From Flavobacterium sp. I3-2 (GTDB lineage Bacteria; Bacteroidota; Bacteroidia; Flavobacteriales; Flavobacteriaceae): DNA of 64,000 nucleotides. The notes beneath the pieces are model-generated. The model saw only the letters and a list, made by a program, of their open reading frames with translations. It made no database searches and was not told the DNA's origin. This document shows, piece by piece, positions 33,886 to 43,248 of this stretch. Where the stretch lies: NCBI RefSeq assembly GCF_013389595.1, contig NZ_CP058306.1, positions 1,674,001 to 1,738,000 of the forward strand, given 5' to 3'. Made by a program: the position numbers and the translations under genes. Position 1 is the first letter of the stretch. Each line of letters opens with the position of its first letter.

Positions 33886-36800
33886 ATGAAAATATCTGAA
33901 ATATCAATTAAAAGACCCAGTGTAATTATAGTACTTTTTTCGTTACTATTACTGGGTGGTATCGCTTCGTATTTCTCTTTAGGATATGAGCTGATTCCAA
34001 AGTTTGACGTAAACGTAATTACTGTACAAACGGTTTATCCTGGAGCTGCTCCAGAAGAGGTAGAAACCTCTGTAACCAAAGTAATCGAAGATGCAGTTTC
34101 GTCGCTAGAAAATGTTAAGAAAATTGAATCAAAATCAATGGAAAGTGTTTCTGTGGTTATGATTACATTAAATACTGGCGCCGATGTAAATTTCCTGCTT
34201 ACCGATGCTCAACGTAAAATTAATGCCGTAGTCAACGATTTACCCGACGATGCCAAAACGCCATCGTTAAGTAAATTCTCGTTAGATGATGTGGCGATTA
34301 TGAACCTTTCGGTAACATCGAATTTAACAGAAAAAGAATTATACGATTTATTAGACCAAAAAATTCAGCCGGTTTTTGCACGTATTAATGGTGTTGCAAA
34401 AGTTGACATGGTTGGAGGTGAAGAAAGAGAAATTCAAGTTAAGGTTTTTCCTGAAAAACTTACAGGTTACGGTTTAACTATTAATCAAGTTCAACAAATT
34501 CTTGCGGCTTCCAACTTAGATTTTCCTACCGGAAATATTAAAACAAGAAACAATCAAACAACGATTCGTTTATCTGGTAAATTCAGTTCGTTAGAACAAA
34601 TGCGCGATTTACCTATAACAACTCCATCAGGAGCTACCATTCGTTTAAGTGATATTGCTGAGGTTTCTGACGGAATTAAAGACGTTGAAAAGATTGCACG
34701 TATCGATATGCAAAATACCATCTTATTACAGGTGTTTAAACAATCTGATGCGAATGCGGTAGAAGTTTCGAATCTAGTTAAGAAAACTATCGAAACAGTT
34801 CAGACAGATTATGCAGACCAGAATATTAAAATTTCTGTTGCATCCGATTCAACAGATTATACCATCAATGCTGCAGACCACGTAATGGTCGATTTAGGTA
34901 TTGCGGTTGTGTTAGTAGCATTTATTATGTTATTCTTCTTACACAGTTTACGTGATGCTGCAATTGCAACATTTGCAATTCCGTTATCGTTAATTGCTAC
35001 TTTTATTGCATTAAAAATGTTTGGTTATACCTTAAACTTAATGTCATTATTAGGACTTTCGCTTGTGGTTGGTATTCTTGTGGATGATGCCATTGTGGTA
35101 ATCGAAAACATTCACCGTCACATGGAAATGGGTAAAAATAAAGTTCGTGCTTCATACGATGGTGCAAAAGAAATTGGATTTACAGTAACAGCGATTACCA
35201 TGGTAATTGTGGTAGTATTCTTACCAATTGCGCTATCAACTGGTTTGGTTTCTGATATCTTACGTCAGTTCTGTGTAACAGTAATGATTGCAACAATGTT
35301 CTCGTTCTTGGTGTCATTTACAGTTGTGCCTTGGTTATATTCTCGTTTTGGTAAATTACAACACATCAGTAAGCATTCTTTCTTCGGAAAAATATTAAAC
35401 GGATTTGAAGCTGGTTTATCAAAATTAACTCACGGAATTTCTGGAATCTTAGTTTGGTCGTTAAAAAACAGATGGAATAAGATTATCACTTTAGCAATTA
35501 CATTGGTTATGTTCTTTGCTTCTTTAGGATTAGTTGGTGCAGGTTATATTGGAGGGGATTTCTTCCCAGCGAGTGATAAAGAAGAATTCTATGTTCAGTT
35601 TGAGTTAGATAAAGATGCGTCAATTGAGCAGACCAATATCTTGATTCAAAAAGCGGAAGCTTATTTAGCTAAAAAACCTGAAATAGATAAAATTATTACT
35701 ACTGTAGGTCAATCTTCAGATGGAATGATGTCAACTTCAGGAACTAAATATAAAGGTGAAATTCAAGTCTTTTTAGAAGATGGACATAAGAAAAAAGAGC
35801 CAACAAAAGTTTATGCGGCTAGGTTAAAACGTGAAATGGAAAACATTGCTATTGGTGCAAAAGTTAAAACTATTAATGTTGGATTAATGGGAGCAGAACA
35901 AGCGCCATTAAACTTAACTGTAATTGCTCCAACGCAAGAAGTTGCATTAGAATATGCTGAAAAAGCTGCTGAATTATTAGCTAATATTCCAGGTTCTTCT
36001 CAAATTAAATTGACTTCAGAAGATGGTTCGCCAGAGGTTGTAGTTAAATTAGACCGTGATAAGATGAACTCTTTAGGTTTAAATGTTGCAACAGTTGGGG
36101 GAACAATGCAAACAGCTTTCTCTGGTAATACAGATACAAAATTTAGAGCAGGTGATACAGAGTACGATATCAATATTCGTTATGACGATATGGGTAGAGG
36201 TACTATTGATGATGTGAAATCAACTAAGTTCATAAACAGTAATGGAGAAAGTATTACATTAGACCAATTTGCTGATGTTACTTATGGTTCTGGACCATCG
36301 TTATTAGAGCGTAGAGATAAATCTCCATCGGTTTCTATTCAATCTCAAGTTGTTGGAAAACCTGCGGGTACTTTAGCTGACGAATGGCAAGCACAATTTG
36401 AAAAATTAGAATTAAAACCAGGGGTAACTTTTAAATGGGGTGGAAATAAAGAAAACCAAGATGAAGGTTTTGGTACTTTAGGAATTGCATTATTAGCTGC
36501 TATTTTATTAGTTTATTCTGTAATGGTAATTTTATATGATAGTTTCTCTAAACCGTTTATTATCTTATTCTCAATTCCATTATCGTTCATTGGAGCTTTA
36601 TTGTTCTTAGCATTAACAAACGAGACGTTAAATATTTTTACTATTTTAGGTATCATTATGTTAATTGGACTTGTGGCCAAGAATGCGATTATGTTAGTGG
36701 ATTTCGCGAATCATAAAATTGAGTTAGGAGCTAGTGTTTATGATGCTTTAATTGCAGCAAATCATGCGCGTTTCCGTCCGATTTTAATGACGACTATTGC

Positions 36801-37059
36801 GATGGTTATTGGTATGTTACCAATTGCAATGGCTACAGGTGATGGAGCTGACACAAACCGAGGATTAGCAATTGTAATTATTGGTGGTTTATTATCATCA
36901 TTATTCTTAACCTTAATTATTGTACCGGTTGTTTATTCTATTTTTGATAGTATTGGTAGAAGATTTGGTAAAAAAGATAAAGACAATTATTCTGAATTAA
37001 TTTCAGCTGACTACGTTCCGAATGAGAATTATGTTGATGAATTTGATGATATGAAATAA
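33886..37059 (+). CDS. RND family efflux permease (AcrB/MdtB-like)
   Basis: A 1057-residue inner-membrane proton-driven pump with the usual 12 helices and two large periplasmic loops. Signatures include RPSVIIVLFSLLLLGG at the N-terminus, the proton-relay Asp pair in GLSLVVGILVDDAIVVIENI (helix 4), and FTILGIIMLIGLVAKNAIML (helix 10). The double Asp in helix 4 indicates a hydrophobic/amphiphilic (HAE) pump, not a heavy-metal CzcA type. The operon ends at a strong terminator 24 bp on. Confidence 0.96.
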   Translation: MKISEISIKRPSVIIVLFSLLLLGGIASYFSLGYELIPKFDVNVITVQTVYPGAAPEEVETSVTKVIEDAVSSLENVKKIESKSMESVSVVMITLNTGADVNFLLTDAQRKINAVVNDLPDDAKTPSLSKFSLDDVAIMNLSVTSNLTEKELYDLLDQKIQPVFARINGVAKVDMVGGEEREIQVKVFPEKLTGYGLTINQVQQILAASNLDFPTGNIKTRNNQTTIRLSGKFSSLEQMRDLPITTPSGATIRLSDIAEVSDGIKDVEKIARIDMQNTILLQVFKQSDANAVEVSNLVKKTIETVQTDYADQNIKISVASDSTDYTINAADHVMVDLGIAVVLVAFIMLFFLHSLRDAAIATFAIPLSLIATFIALKMFGYTLNLMSLLGLSLVVGILVDDAIVVIENIHRHMEMGKNKVRASYDGAKEIGFTVTAITMVIVVVFLPIALSTGLVSDILRQFCVTVMIATMFSFLVSFTVVPWLYSRFGKLQHISKHSFFGKILNGFEAGLSKLTHGISGILVWSLKNRWNKIITLAITLVMFFASLGLVGAGYIGGDFFPASDKEEFYVQFELDKDASIEQTNILIQKAEAYLAKKPEIDKIITTVGQSSDGMMSTSGTKYKGEIQVFLEDGHKKKEPTKVYAARLKREMENIAIGAKVKTINVGLMGAEQAPLNLTVIAPTQEVALEYAEKAAELLANIPGSSQIKLTSEDGSPEVVVKLDRDKMNSLGLNVATVGGTMQTAFSGNTDTKFRAGDTEYDINIRYDDMGRGTIDDVKSTKFINSNGESITLDQFADVTYGSGPSLLERRDKSPSVSIQSQVVGKPAGTLADEWQAQFEKLELKPGVTFKWGGNKENQDEGFGTLGIALLAAILLVYSVMVILYDSFSKPFIILFSIPLSFIGALLFLALTNETLNIFTILGIIMLIGLVAKNAIMLVDFANHKIELGASVYDALIAANHARFRPILMTTIAMVIGMLPIAMATGDGADTNRGLAIVIIGGLLSSLFLTLIIVPVVYSIFDSIGRRFGKKDKDNYSELISADYVPNENYVDEFDDMK

Positions 37060-37082
37060 TCTAAATTTATATAAATACAAAA

Positions 37083-37106
37083 AGCCTTTCAGTTTTCTGA
37101 AAGGCT
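37083..37106 (+). terminator. Terminator of RND efflux operon
   Basis: Perfect 10-bp stem AGCCTTTCAG/CTGAAAGGCT with a TTTT loop and a T-run. Confidence 0.88.
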
Positions 37107-37360
37107 TTTTGTATGTAGTAAAGTGGTATTGCTCATTGATTTGTTTTTATTCTTTTTTCTAGTTCGAATCGTAAGTATTTTGAAGAAGTTTTGCATAAAT
37201 ATCTCATTTATAAAACTAAATAGAAAATGTTATTTAAATGATTAAAGCGATAAAAATTGTACTTATTTCGATTGTTTAACTGAACAAATATTTTATATAG
37301 CAATTTTGAACTCTCTTATGAATAAAAAATCAATATCATTTTTTAATAGGCTACAAAAAA

Positions 37361-37388
37361 AAACTCTAGTTGTATTTAACTAGAGTTT
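37361..37388. terminator. Strong bidirectional terminator without an intact gene
   Basis: Perfect 11-bp stem AAACTCTAGTT/AACTAGAGTTT with a 6-nt loop. It has the longer T-run (nine) in the minus direction, so it most likely ended a minus-strand transcript. Confidence 0.75.
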
Positions 37389-37402
37389 TTGTTATATAAT
37401 GC

Positions 37403-37480
37403 TTATTTGTTAATGTTAAATTTAGCAGGTTTCTTAGAGCTAACTTTAAGAAAATATTCTAATTTATAAAAAAAAATAAT
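37403..37480 (-). pseudogene. Possible C-terminal remnant of a decayed gene
   Basis: A 25-codon frame bounded by TAA on both sides, reading IIFFYKLEYFLKVSSKKP then AKFNINK. The Lys/Ser/Asn composition looks like a flavobacterial protein C-terminus, and the frame ends 15 bp before a strong minus-strand terminator. There is no start codon. Evidence is compositional and positional only. Confidence 0.35.
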
Positions 37481-37659
37481 TTATTGATTACCATCGTAAC
37501 TTTTATTTTAAAATCGATAGTATAAAACTTTTTTAAAATGTAAATAGTTATTTGGTATTATTGTGACAAAAAACTTCAATAAATTACTGTTAAAGTCAAA
37601 ACAATACTTGATTGTTTGGATTCTAAATATAAAAATTATTGGTTGAATTTGGAATTGAA

Positions 37660-38046
37660 TTATCCACCAACATAAACAACAGTTACTGTTGGACTATCAA
37701 TATAACCATTTAGTTTAGCTTTAACTCGAAAAGTACCAGGAAAAGCAGATGTAATTGAACTTCCTCCAATTTGTAAATCATTTACGTAATAAGTTACTTC
37801 GTTAGTTACATCTTCTCCGTTTAAAACAGTTGTGAAACTAACTAGAGAACCAGCACTTACATTGCTAGCTGAAACGTATAATGCTAACTGATTATGTTGA
37901 ATATTTGAACTGCCTTCATCACCTGGAATCTCTAAAGATTCTTTGTCTGTTTGCGCTTGTTTAGCAGATTCATCATCAGTGGTACATGAAACTATAGGAA
38001 GTACAAATACTAATGAAATAGCGAATAATTTAAATATTTTTTTCAT
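37660..38046 (-). CDS. Hypothetical lipoprotein with Ig-like C-terminal part
   Basis: A 128-residue lipoprotein with lipobox PIVSC (Cys21), then a Ser/Glu/Asp-rich linker. The beta-rich C-terminal part (ALYVSASNVSAGSLVSFTTV to PTVTVVYVGG) is about 75 residues, with the strand spacing of an Ig-like or invasin-type fold. It is not tied to any operon. Function unknown. Confidence 0.68.
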   Translation of the reverse strand: MKKIFKLFAISLVFVLPIVSCTTDDESAKQAQTDKESLEIPGDEGSSNIQHNQLALYVSASNVSAGSLVSFTTVLNGEDVTNEVTYYVNDLQIGGSSITSAFPGTFRVKAKLNGYIDSPTVTVVYVGG

Positions 38047-38133
38047 AAAAAGTTATTAATTAAATAAAAACGAATTTATTAAATAATTCTTAATATCAAA
38101 AAAAATACTTGTTAAAACCGAAAAAATATTGAT

Positions 38134-39339
38134 TTAAGTGTATAAATATTTTTTATTTATACGTGTTGATGCTAGAAGTGATGCAAAAAACGATAAAATA
38201 AATATCGTAAAAAATACAATAATTATATTCAAAACATTAATTTCAACAGGATATGGGACTTGTTCTGAAATGGTTATGAATTGAAATTTATATTGTAGAT
38301 AAACAATAAGGAAGCCTAATATCAGACCAAAAAATGCTCCAAGTGTAGAAAGAAGCATTCCTTGAAAAAGAAAAATTCGTTTTAAATTTTTTATACTAAC
38401 TCCAATATCATTCAATGTTTTTAGATGCTCTTTTTTTTCTAAAATCATCATGATTAATGCTCCAGCTAACGAAAACAATGTGACGATAATAACTAAGGTG
38501 AAAATTAAATATATAGCAATGCTTTCTGTTTGATGCATTTTGTGCAAACTCGCATTTAACTCGGAACGATTTTTTATTTGATATTTATCTCCAAAAATTT
38601 GTACTAAAGCTTTTTTAGCTTGGTTTTCTGAAAATTCATTTGCAATTTTGAATTCAATTTTTGAATATTGATTCTTATTCCATTCCAAAAGTTCTTGAGC
38701 TAAACGAATGTCGGCGTAAATGTATTTTCCATCAACATCTGAATTTTGAAGAGAATAAATACCAATTGGATGAATGTTGAATTTGTTATAAGCATCTTCT
38801 GGAGAATCAAATGCACCTTCACCAGGTTTCATCGCCAAAACTTCTAGGGATTTATCTTCAGAATAAGTTCCGACTGATAAGTTATTTGCAATCATTTGAC
38901 CTAAAACAACTTGATTTGTATTATGAAGTAGCCAATCTCCATAAATTACATGATTGCTAATTTTAGTTACATTATTATACAAAGAATCAATACCTTTGAT
39001 GTTAGCAACTAATTGTTTTTCTCCAAAATTAAAAACAACTCGTTCTTCAACTACGCAAGAATATGCTAAAATTTCTTTTAGATTATTTATTTTTTGAATT
39101 TCATTTTCAGTTAAAGAAATTGATTTTCCATGAATAGGTTCTATCGTAATATCAGGATCAATTTCGTTTGTAAACGAAAGGTTGAATGTTTTTAAACCAC
39201 TGAAAACAGATAAAACAACAAATAATGCCATAGCACTTACTATAATTCCAAAGGTCGAAATTTTAGTAATTGTGTTAATTGCTTTGGTCTTACTTTGACT
39301 AAAAGCGTAACGTTTGGCTATGTAAAAAGGTACGTTCAA
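38134..39339 (-). CDS. FtsX/LolC-E family ABC transporter permease
   Basis: A 401-residue inner-membrane permease with the MacB/LolE topology: helix 1 at ISTFGIIVSAMALFVVLSVF, a large periplasmic domain (about 50-260), then three C-terminal helices (IFTLVIIVTLFSLAGALIMM and two more). FYIAKRYAF at the start is the typical N-terminus of flavobacterial LolC/E-like proteins. Because of it I accept the TTG start at 39339, which lies 1 bp after the rbfA stop. It may take part in lipoprotein transport to the outer membrane; the ATPase subunit is not adjacent. Confidence 0.88.
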   Translation of the reverse strand: MNVPFYIAKRYAFSQSKTKAINTITKISTFGIIVSAMALFVVLSVFSGLKTFNLSFTNEIDPDITIEPIHGKSISLTENEIQKINNLKEILAYSCVVEERVVFNFGEKQLVANIKGIDSLYNNVTKISNHVIYGDWLLHNTNQVVLGQMIANNLSVGTYSEDKSLEVLAMKPGEGAFDSPEDAYNKFNIHPIGIYSLQNSDVDGKYIYADIRLAQELLEWNKNQYSKIEFKIANEFSENQAKKALVQIFGDKYQIKNRSELNASLHKMHQTESIAIYLIFTLVIIVTLFSLAGALIMMILEKKEHLKTLNDIGVSIKNLKRIFLFQGMLLSTLGAFFGLILGFLIVYLQYKFQFITISEQVPYPVEINVLNIIIVFFTIFILSFFASLLASTRINKKYLYT

Positions 39340-39340
39340 G

Positions 39341-39733
39341 TTATTTTTTCTTTCTACGTGCTAATAAATCTCTATCAACAATCGGATTTTCTTCAGCTTT
39401 TAATGCATTGTCAATTTTTTCGATATAATCTAAACTATCATCGATGTAAAACATTAAATTCGGAACTTTACGTAATTGATTTTTTACACGCTGCGCTAAA
39501 TCATGTTTAATTAACGGTGCGTTAGTTTTAATTGCAGTTAACAATTCAGCAGCTTTTTCGTTAGGAAAAATACTTAAATAAACTTTAGCAATAGATAAAT
39601 CAGTAGTTACGGTTACTTTAGAAACGGATATAATTAAATTAGATATTCCGTTTTTACGTACTTCACCTTGTAAGATGTCAACTAAGTCACCTTGTAATAA
39701 AGCACCCATTTTTTTCTGTCTGTTTGTTTCCAT
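39341..39733 (-). CDS. rbfA: 30S ribosome-binding factor A
   Basis: Small (130-residue) KH-domain assembly factor for 16S rRNA maturation and cold adaptation. Conserved parts are LLQGDLVDILQGEV, the strand VTVTTDLSIAKVYLSIF, the helix NQLRKVPNLMFYIDDSLDY and the basic tail RRKKK. The start at 39733 is preferred over a TTG at 39748, which lies in a run resembling the -7 box. It is followed 1 bp later by the LolC/E-like permease gene, a pairing common in flavobacteria. Confidence 0.95.
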   Translation of the reverse strand: METNRQKKMGALLQGDLVDILQGEVRKNGISNLIISVSKVTVTTDLSIAKVYLSIFPNEKAAELLTAIKTNAPLIKHDLAQRVKNQLRKVPNLMFYIDDSLDYIEKIDNALKAEENPIVDRDLLARRKKK

Positions 39734-39766
39734 GCTGCAAAAATACAAAATTTAAGCAGATATATT

Positions 39767-39774
39767 TATCTTTG
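39767..39774 (+). promoter_or_regulatory. -7 box for methylmalonyl-CoA epimerase gene
   Basis: TATCTTTG (TAnnTTTG), 23 bp before the ATG at 39798. Confidence 0.5.
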
Positions 39775-39797
39775 TATCATATTACAATTAAAAAAGC

Positions 39798-40199
39798 ATG
39801 AGAAAAATAGAACATATCGGAATTGCGGTAAAAGATTTACAAACCTCAAATTTAATTTTCGAAAAATTATTTGGAGCTCCAGCTTATAAAGAAGAAGAAG
39901 TAGCATCTGAAGGCGTAAAGACCTCTTTTTTTATGAACGGTCCAAATAAGATTGAATTGTTAGAAGCAACAAATCCAGATTCACCTATTGCTAAATTTTT
40001 AGAAAAAAAAGGCGAAGGAATTCATCATATTGCTTTTGATGTTGAGGATATTGTTTCTGAAATAGAACGTTTAAAAAATGAAGGATTTACAGTTCTTAAC
40101 GAAATTCCAAAAAAAGGTGCTGATAATAAATTAGTTACATTTTTACATCCTAAAACTACAAATGGCGTTTTGATAGAACTTTGTCAAGAGATAAAATAA
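39798..40199 (+). CDS. mce: Methylmalonyl-CoA epimerase
   Basis: A 133-residue vicinal-oxygen-chelate protein racemising (R)- and (S)-methylmalonyl-CoA in propionate metabolism. The metal ligands fit the family: His in IEHIGIAVKDL, Gln/Glu in the NKIELLE strand, His in GEGIHHIAFDVEDI and Glu in GVLIELCQ. It is monocistronic, and is the last clear core-metabolism gene before the tRNAs and the mobile region. Confidence 0.94.
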   Translation: MRKIEHIGIAVKDLQTSNLIFEKLFGAPAYKEEEVASEGVKTSFFMNGPNKIELLEATNPDSPIAKFLEKKGEGIHHIAFDVEDIVSEIERLKNEGFTVLNEIPKKGADNKLVTFLHPKTTNGVLIELCQEIK

Positions 40200-40268
40200 A
40201 TTTATTAGAATGCTTGTAAGAATGTAGAATTTGCCTTAATATTGCACTCGTTAATAACCATTGACGCC

Positions 40269-40342
40269 GGTCCTATAGCTCAGTTGGTTAGAGCACCTGA
40301 CTCATAATCAGGTGGTCCCTGGTTCGAGCCCAGGTGGGACCA
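40269..40342 (+). tRNA. tRNA with CAU anticodon, probably tRNA-Ile2 (copy 1)
   Basis: Complete 74-nt cloverleaf: acceptor GGTCCTA/TGGGACC, D-loop AGTTGGTTAGA, anticodon stem CCTGA/TCAGG around CTCATAA, and T-arm CCTGG/CCAGG. CCA is not encoded. The C4-G69 and C5-G68 pairs are those recognised by TilS (lysidine synthetase), which favours tRNA-Ile2 reading AUA over elongator tRNA-Met. That specificity call is inference. Confidence 0.93.
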
Positions 40343-40368
40343 CAACAAACCAAAGTTGTAAAAATATT

Positions 40369-40442
40369 GGTCCTATAGCTCAGTTGGTTAGAGCACCTGA
40401 CTCATAATCAGGTGGTCCCTGGTTCGAACCCAGGTGGGACCA
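40369..40442 (+). tRNA. tRNA with CAU anticodon, probably tRNA-Ile2 (copy 2)
   Basis: Identical to the first copy, exactly 100 bp upstream, except for G to A in the T-loop region (TTCGAG to TTCGAA). It is followed by a strong terminator. All sequence beyond it looks accessory, so it may mark the insertion point of the mobile element, but no att repeat was found. Confidence 0.93.
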
Positions 40443-40454
40443 CTCTCAGAATCA

Positions 40455-40478
40455 AGCCTTTACAGAAATGTAAAGGCT
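40455..40478 (+). terminator. Terminator of tRNA transcript
   Basis: Perfect 10-bp stem AGCCTTTACA/TGTAAAGGCT with a GAAA tetraloop and a T-run. Confidence 0.88.
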
Positions 40479-40569
40479 TTTTTATTTTTTACTCCCTAAC
40501 ATTTGACGAACATCATTTCTTTCACTATCACTTATTTTTTTTATATTTATGAAAGCTAAATGATCTTAC

Positions 40570-41409
40570 ATGACTGCTTACATATACTTCTTATCCTTTG
40601 TTTTAGTTTTTTCAAGAATATTCATTCCTATATTTCTGCTCTTAAGGTTGTTTTTTATTGTTAAGCCGGTATTTGTGAATTTGTATGTAGAAGAGAAATT
40701 AAAATATTATGAAGGTGTAAACAAAAGCAGATTGTTCATTTTGCTGGTTCTTTTTCTACTATCCACTTTTATAGGAATTTTATACAGCAATGATATCTTT
40801 GATAACTCCAATACGTACAATATAACATTCAATGTTTTTACACTTGCGTTAATTCAGTTTTTGCTTTTGTACTTATTTGAAATGAAGACGCCAAAAAACA
40901 GTATAAAATTAGTTAGAAACTATTTCCAGAATCCTCGAGAAATTTTAAAAGAAAAAAAGATCGTATTCGAAGATACTATTGAACCTTTACCAATTAGTCC
41001 TACTTTACCGTTTACTCCTCTTGGTGTCAGTTTTAAAGATTCAATAAATTTACTGAACGGTGATATAATTAAACAAATAGATCGCAGGGTATTCGAATTG
41101 ATTATTGAGAAAAGTCTTCCTGTTTTTCAAGATCAAGCGTCTATTGATAATCTATACAAATTGTGTAATGGAATTGAAATCAAACCAAAATCGATTTTAA
41201 TAAAAATTAATAATAAGAGGAATTCAAAACAATCCATAGTTGAAATTTTAGCAGGCGTTTTCAATATTCAAAATAATTGGAATTCAGAAATTAAAGAACG
41301 TACCAATACAAAAATCGTAGAATTTTTGAATACGTACGTTCTTATTAACAGCGGAGAAAAAACGTTACATAGTAACGATTTTACGCGATTATTTGAAAAA
41401 TTGGATTAG
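40570..41409 (+). CDS. Hypothetical membrane protein at mobile-element edge
   Basis: A 279-residue protein I do not recognise. There are three hydrophobic segments in the first 105 residues (about 4-30, 54-73, 85-104), then a soluble domain of about 170 residues. It is the first gene past the tRNAs and precedes the excisionase-like HTH gene. The soluble part has charged, helical sequence (FKDSINLLNGDIIKQIDRR) and no known motif. It presumably belongs to the mobile element. Confidence 0.65.
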   Translation: MTAYIYFLSFVLVFSRIFIPIFLLLRLFFIVKPVFVNLYVEEKLKYYEGVNKSRLFILLVLFLLSTFIGILYSNDIFDNSNTYNITFNVFTLALIQFLLLYLFEMKTPKNSIKLVRNYFQNPREILKEKKIVFEDTIEPLPISPTLPFTPLGVSFKDSINLLNGDIIKQIDRRVFELIIEKSLPVFQDQASIDNLYKLCNGIEIKPKSILIKINNKRNSKQSIVEILAGVFNIQNNWNSEIKERTNTKIVEFLNTYVLINSGEKTLHSNDFTRLFEKLD

Positions 41410-41588
41410 TACCAATGTAAAATGCGATTACAAAAGTCTTTTCTATTCATAAGAAATAAGACATAATGATTTAACCTCTCTATTGAAACTTCATTTTAGG
41501 TTATTTTGTTCGTGTAAATCTTTTTTAAACGATTTTTTACGCTTCAGAACTGCTGTAAAATTGCTCCATAATTCAAAACATCAGAATC

Positions 41589-41924
41589 ATGGACAACAAA
41601 ATTTTTATTTCCAAACTTGATCGGTTAGAGTCAATCGTTCAGGAACTTTCAAAGAAGCAAGACGCTTTTATTGAGAAAGCATTGATGAAATTATCTTTAA
41701 ACAGTAAAGATATTTACTCCTCTGAAGAGGCAGCTGAATTTTTATCAATCGAAGTTAAATACATCTATCAACTTACCCATCAACGAAAGATTAGGTATTC
41801 AAAGAAAAAAGGACAAAAGAAAATTTATTTTAGAAAAGAAGATCTTTTAGACTATTTAAATGGAGAGATCATGAGCACCACAGAAGACTTAGAAAATGCT
41901 CACGCTTCTGTATGGAAGAAATAG
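41589..41924 (+). CDS. Excisionase/MerR-type helix-turn-helix protein
   Basis: A 111-residue protein with a winged HTH of the excisionase class: YSSEEAAEFLSIEVKYIYQL, then KIRYSKKKGQKKIYFRKEDL (residues 38-85). Its N-terminal 35 residues form a short coiled coil (LDRLESIVQELSKKQDAF). Such proteins sit at the head of Bacteroidota mobilizable elements and control excision or replication genes. It is followed by helicase and primase genes. Confidence 0.85.
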   Translation: MDNKIFISKLDRLESIVQELSKKQDAFIEKALMKLSLNSKDIYSSEEAAEFLSIEVKYIYQLTHQRKIRYSKKKGQKKIYFRKEDLLDYLNGEIMSTTEDLENAHASVWKK

Positions 41925-42000
41925 TCATTCTTTTTGAGCAAAAATTTCTTTCTCCATCTTTTTAATAAATCCTGAATTAAGGATTTTAATACTACATCTT

Positions 42001-43248
42001 ATGAATTTAGATATTCCATATATCCGAGTCGGCACTTCTTATTTCAAAATAATCGATAAGCCCTTAATTTCGGGCGATAAAGTTAAAGTTATGGTTCGCT
42101 GGAACCGGGAAACTATTATTTCCGATCATGGTAGATCATTTTTAAACAAAGTACTTAAGTTAGACGGATTTTGCTGCATCCCCAACCATTTTGGCTACGC
42201 ACAAATCGTTGGTGATTTTTATAATACGTACAATGAGCTTCCTATGAAGCCCATTGACAAAAAGTTCTCGTTAGAGGAACTCGAAAAGCTCATTCCGAAT
42301 TCGCTACAGTTTATGTACCACATTTTTGGCGAGCAAAAAGAATTCGGGTTGGATTACATTAAACTTTTATACGAAAAACCAACACAGACGCTGCCTATTC
42401 TTTGTTTGGTAAGTAAGGAACGCTCCACTGGTAAAAGTTCATTTATCAAATGGCTGAAAGCTATCTTCGGTATGAACATGACGTACATTAAAGGCGATTC
42501 GTTTGGTTCGCAATTTAATTCTGACTGGGCAAGTATGTTGATTGTCGCTATTGACGAAGTGTTTTTTGATAAAAAAGAAATTACAGAACGCTTGAAATAT
42601 CTATCGACAACCGACAAAGACAAAATTGAAGCTAAAGGAAAAGACCGTCAGGAAATCGAGTTTTTTGCCAAGTTCATTCTTTGTTCAAACAATGAAGATA
42701 ATTTTATCCAAATAGACGAAGAAGAAATTCGCTTTTGGATTCGTAAGATTCGTCCCATTCAAACCGAAGATGTATTCTTTCTTAAAAAGCTGTATAAAGA
42801 AATCCCTTATTTTCTGAAGTTCCTTCAAACAAGAAAATATTTTTCTGAACAAAAAACACGCATGTGGTTTAAACCCGAACAAATCATGACAGCTTCTTTA
42901 CTGAAATTGGTCAATCGTAATAAAGAAGAAATATTGATTTTAGAGCTTCTGCATGAATGTTTTGAGAAAATAGATGAAGAAGAACTTAAAGTAGCTCCTA
43001 ACGATCTTTATCTTTTGTTGCGCAGGCACAACAGCAAAATTTCTATTTCTGCTAATGAAATAAGAAATATTTTGAAACGATGGAATTTCAATCCCGAAGA
43101 TAATACAAAGTCTTATCAGGGAATTGAACTATTGTCACATGGCGAGTTTATAAAAGTAGATCGTAGAGGACGATTTTACACCATTAAAAAGTTTTTGTTT
43201 TATAAATTATTTGATGCTTTGATGCAAAATGATGATAAAGCCTTGTAA
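42001..43248 (+). CDS. Primase-helicase family protein (DUF5906/SF3-like helicase)
   Basis: A 415-residue replication protein of mobile elements. The central P-loop ATPase has a variant Walker A (KERSTGKSSF; the first Gly is replaced), Walker B MLIVAIDEVF and a sensor Asn in FILCSNNEDN, which is the order found in D5/VirE-type superfamily 3 helicases. The C-terminal 100 residues are probably a winged helix. It is followed by a cluster of repeated GATGC sites and then a primase, suggesting that the element replicates during transfer. Confidence 0.85.
   Translation: MNLDIPYIRVGTSYFKIIDKPLISGDKVKVMVRWNRETIISDHGRSFLNKVLKLDGFCCIPNHFGYAQIVGDFYNTYNELPMKPIDKKFSLEELEKLIPNSLQFMYHIFGEQKEFGLDYIKLLYEKPTQTLPILCLVSKERSTGKSSFIKWLKAIFGMNMTYIKGDSFGSQFNSDWASMLIVAIDEVFFDKKEITERLKYLSTTDKDKIEAKGKDRQEIEFFAKFILCSNNEDNFIQIDEEEIRFWIRKIRPIQTEDVFFLKKLYKEIPYFLKFLQTRKYFSEQKTRMWFKPEQIMTASLLKLVNRNKEEILILELLHECFEKIDEEELKVAPNDLYLLLRRHNSKISISANEIRNILKRWNFNPEDNTKSYQGIELLSHGEFIKVDRRGRFYTIKKFLFYKLFDALMQNDDKAL

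Larger units (their letters stand above)
37107..37659. other. Gene-poor region with a second terminator and a gene remnant
   Basis: 553 bp without an intact gene. It contains a strong bidirectional hairpin at 37361-37388 and, just upstream of it on the minus strand, a short open frame that reads like the C-terminus of a lost gene. The remainder is AT-rich with no recognisable element. Confidence 0.6.

Noticed and set aside
40269..40442. Elongator tRNA-Met
   Set aside because: Not excluded, but the C4-G69 and C5-G68 pairs and similarity to known tRNA-Ile2 sequences favour isoleucine.
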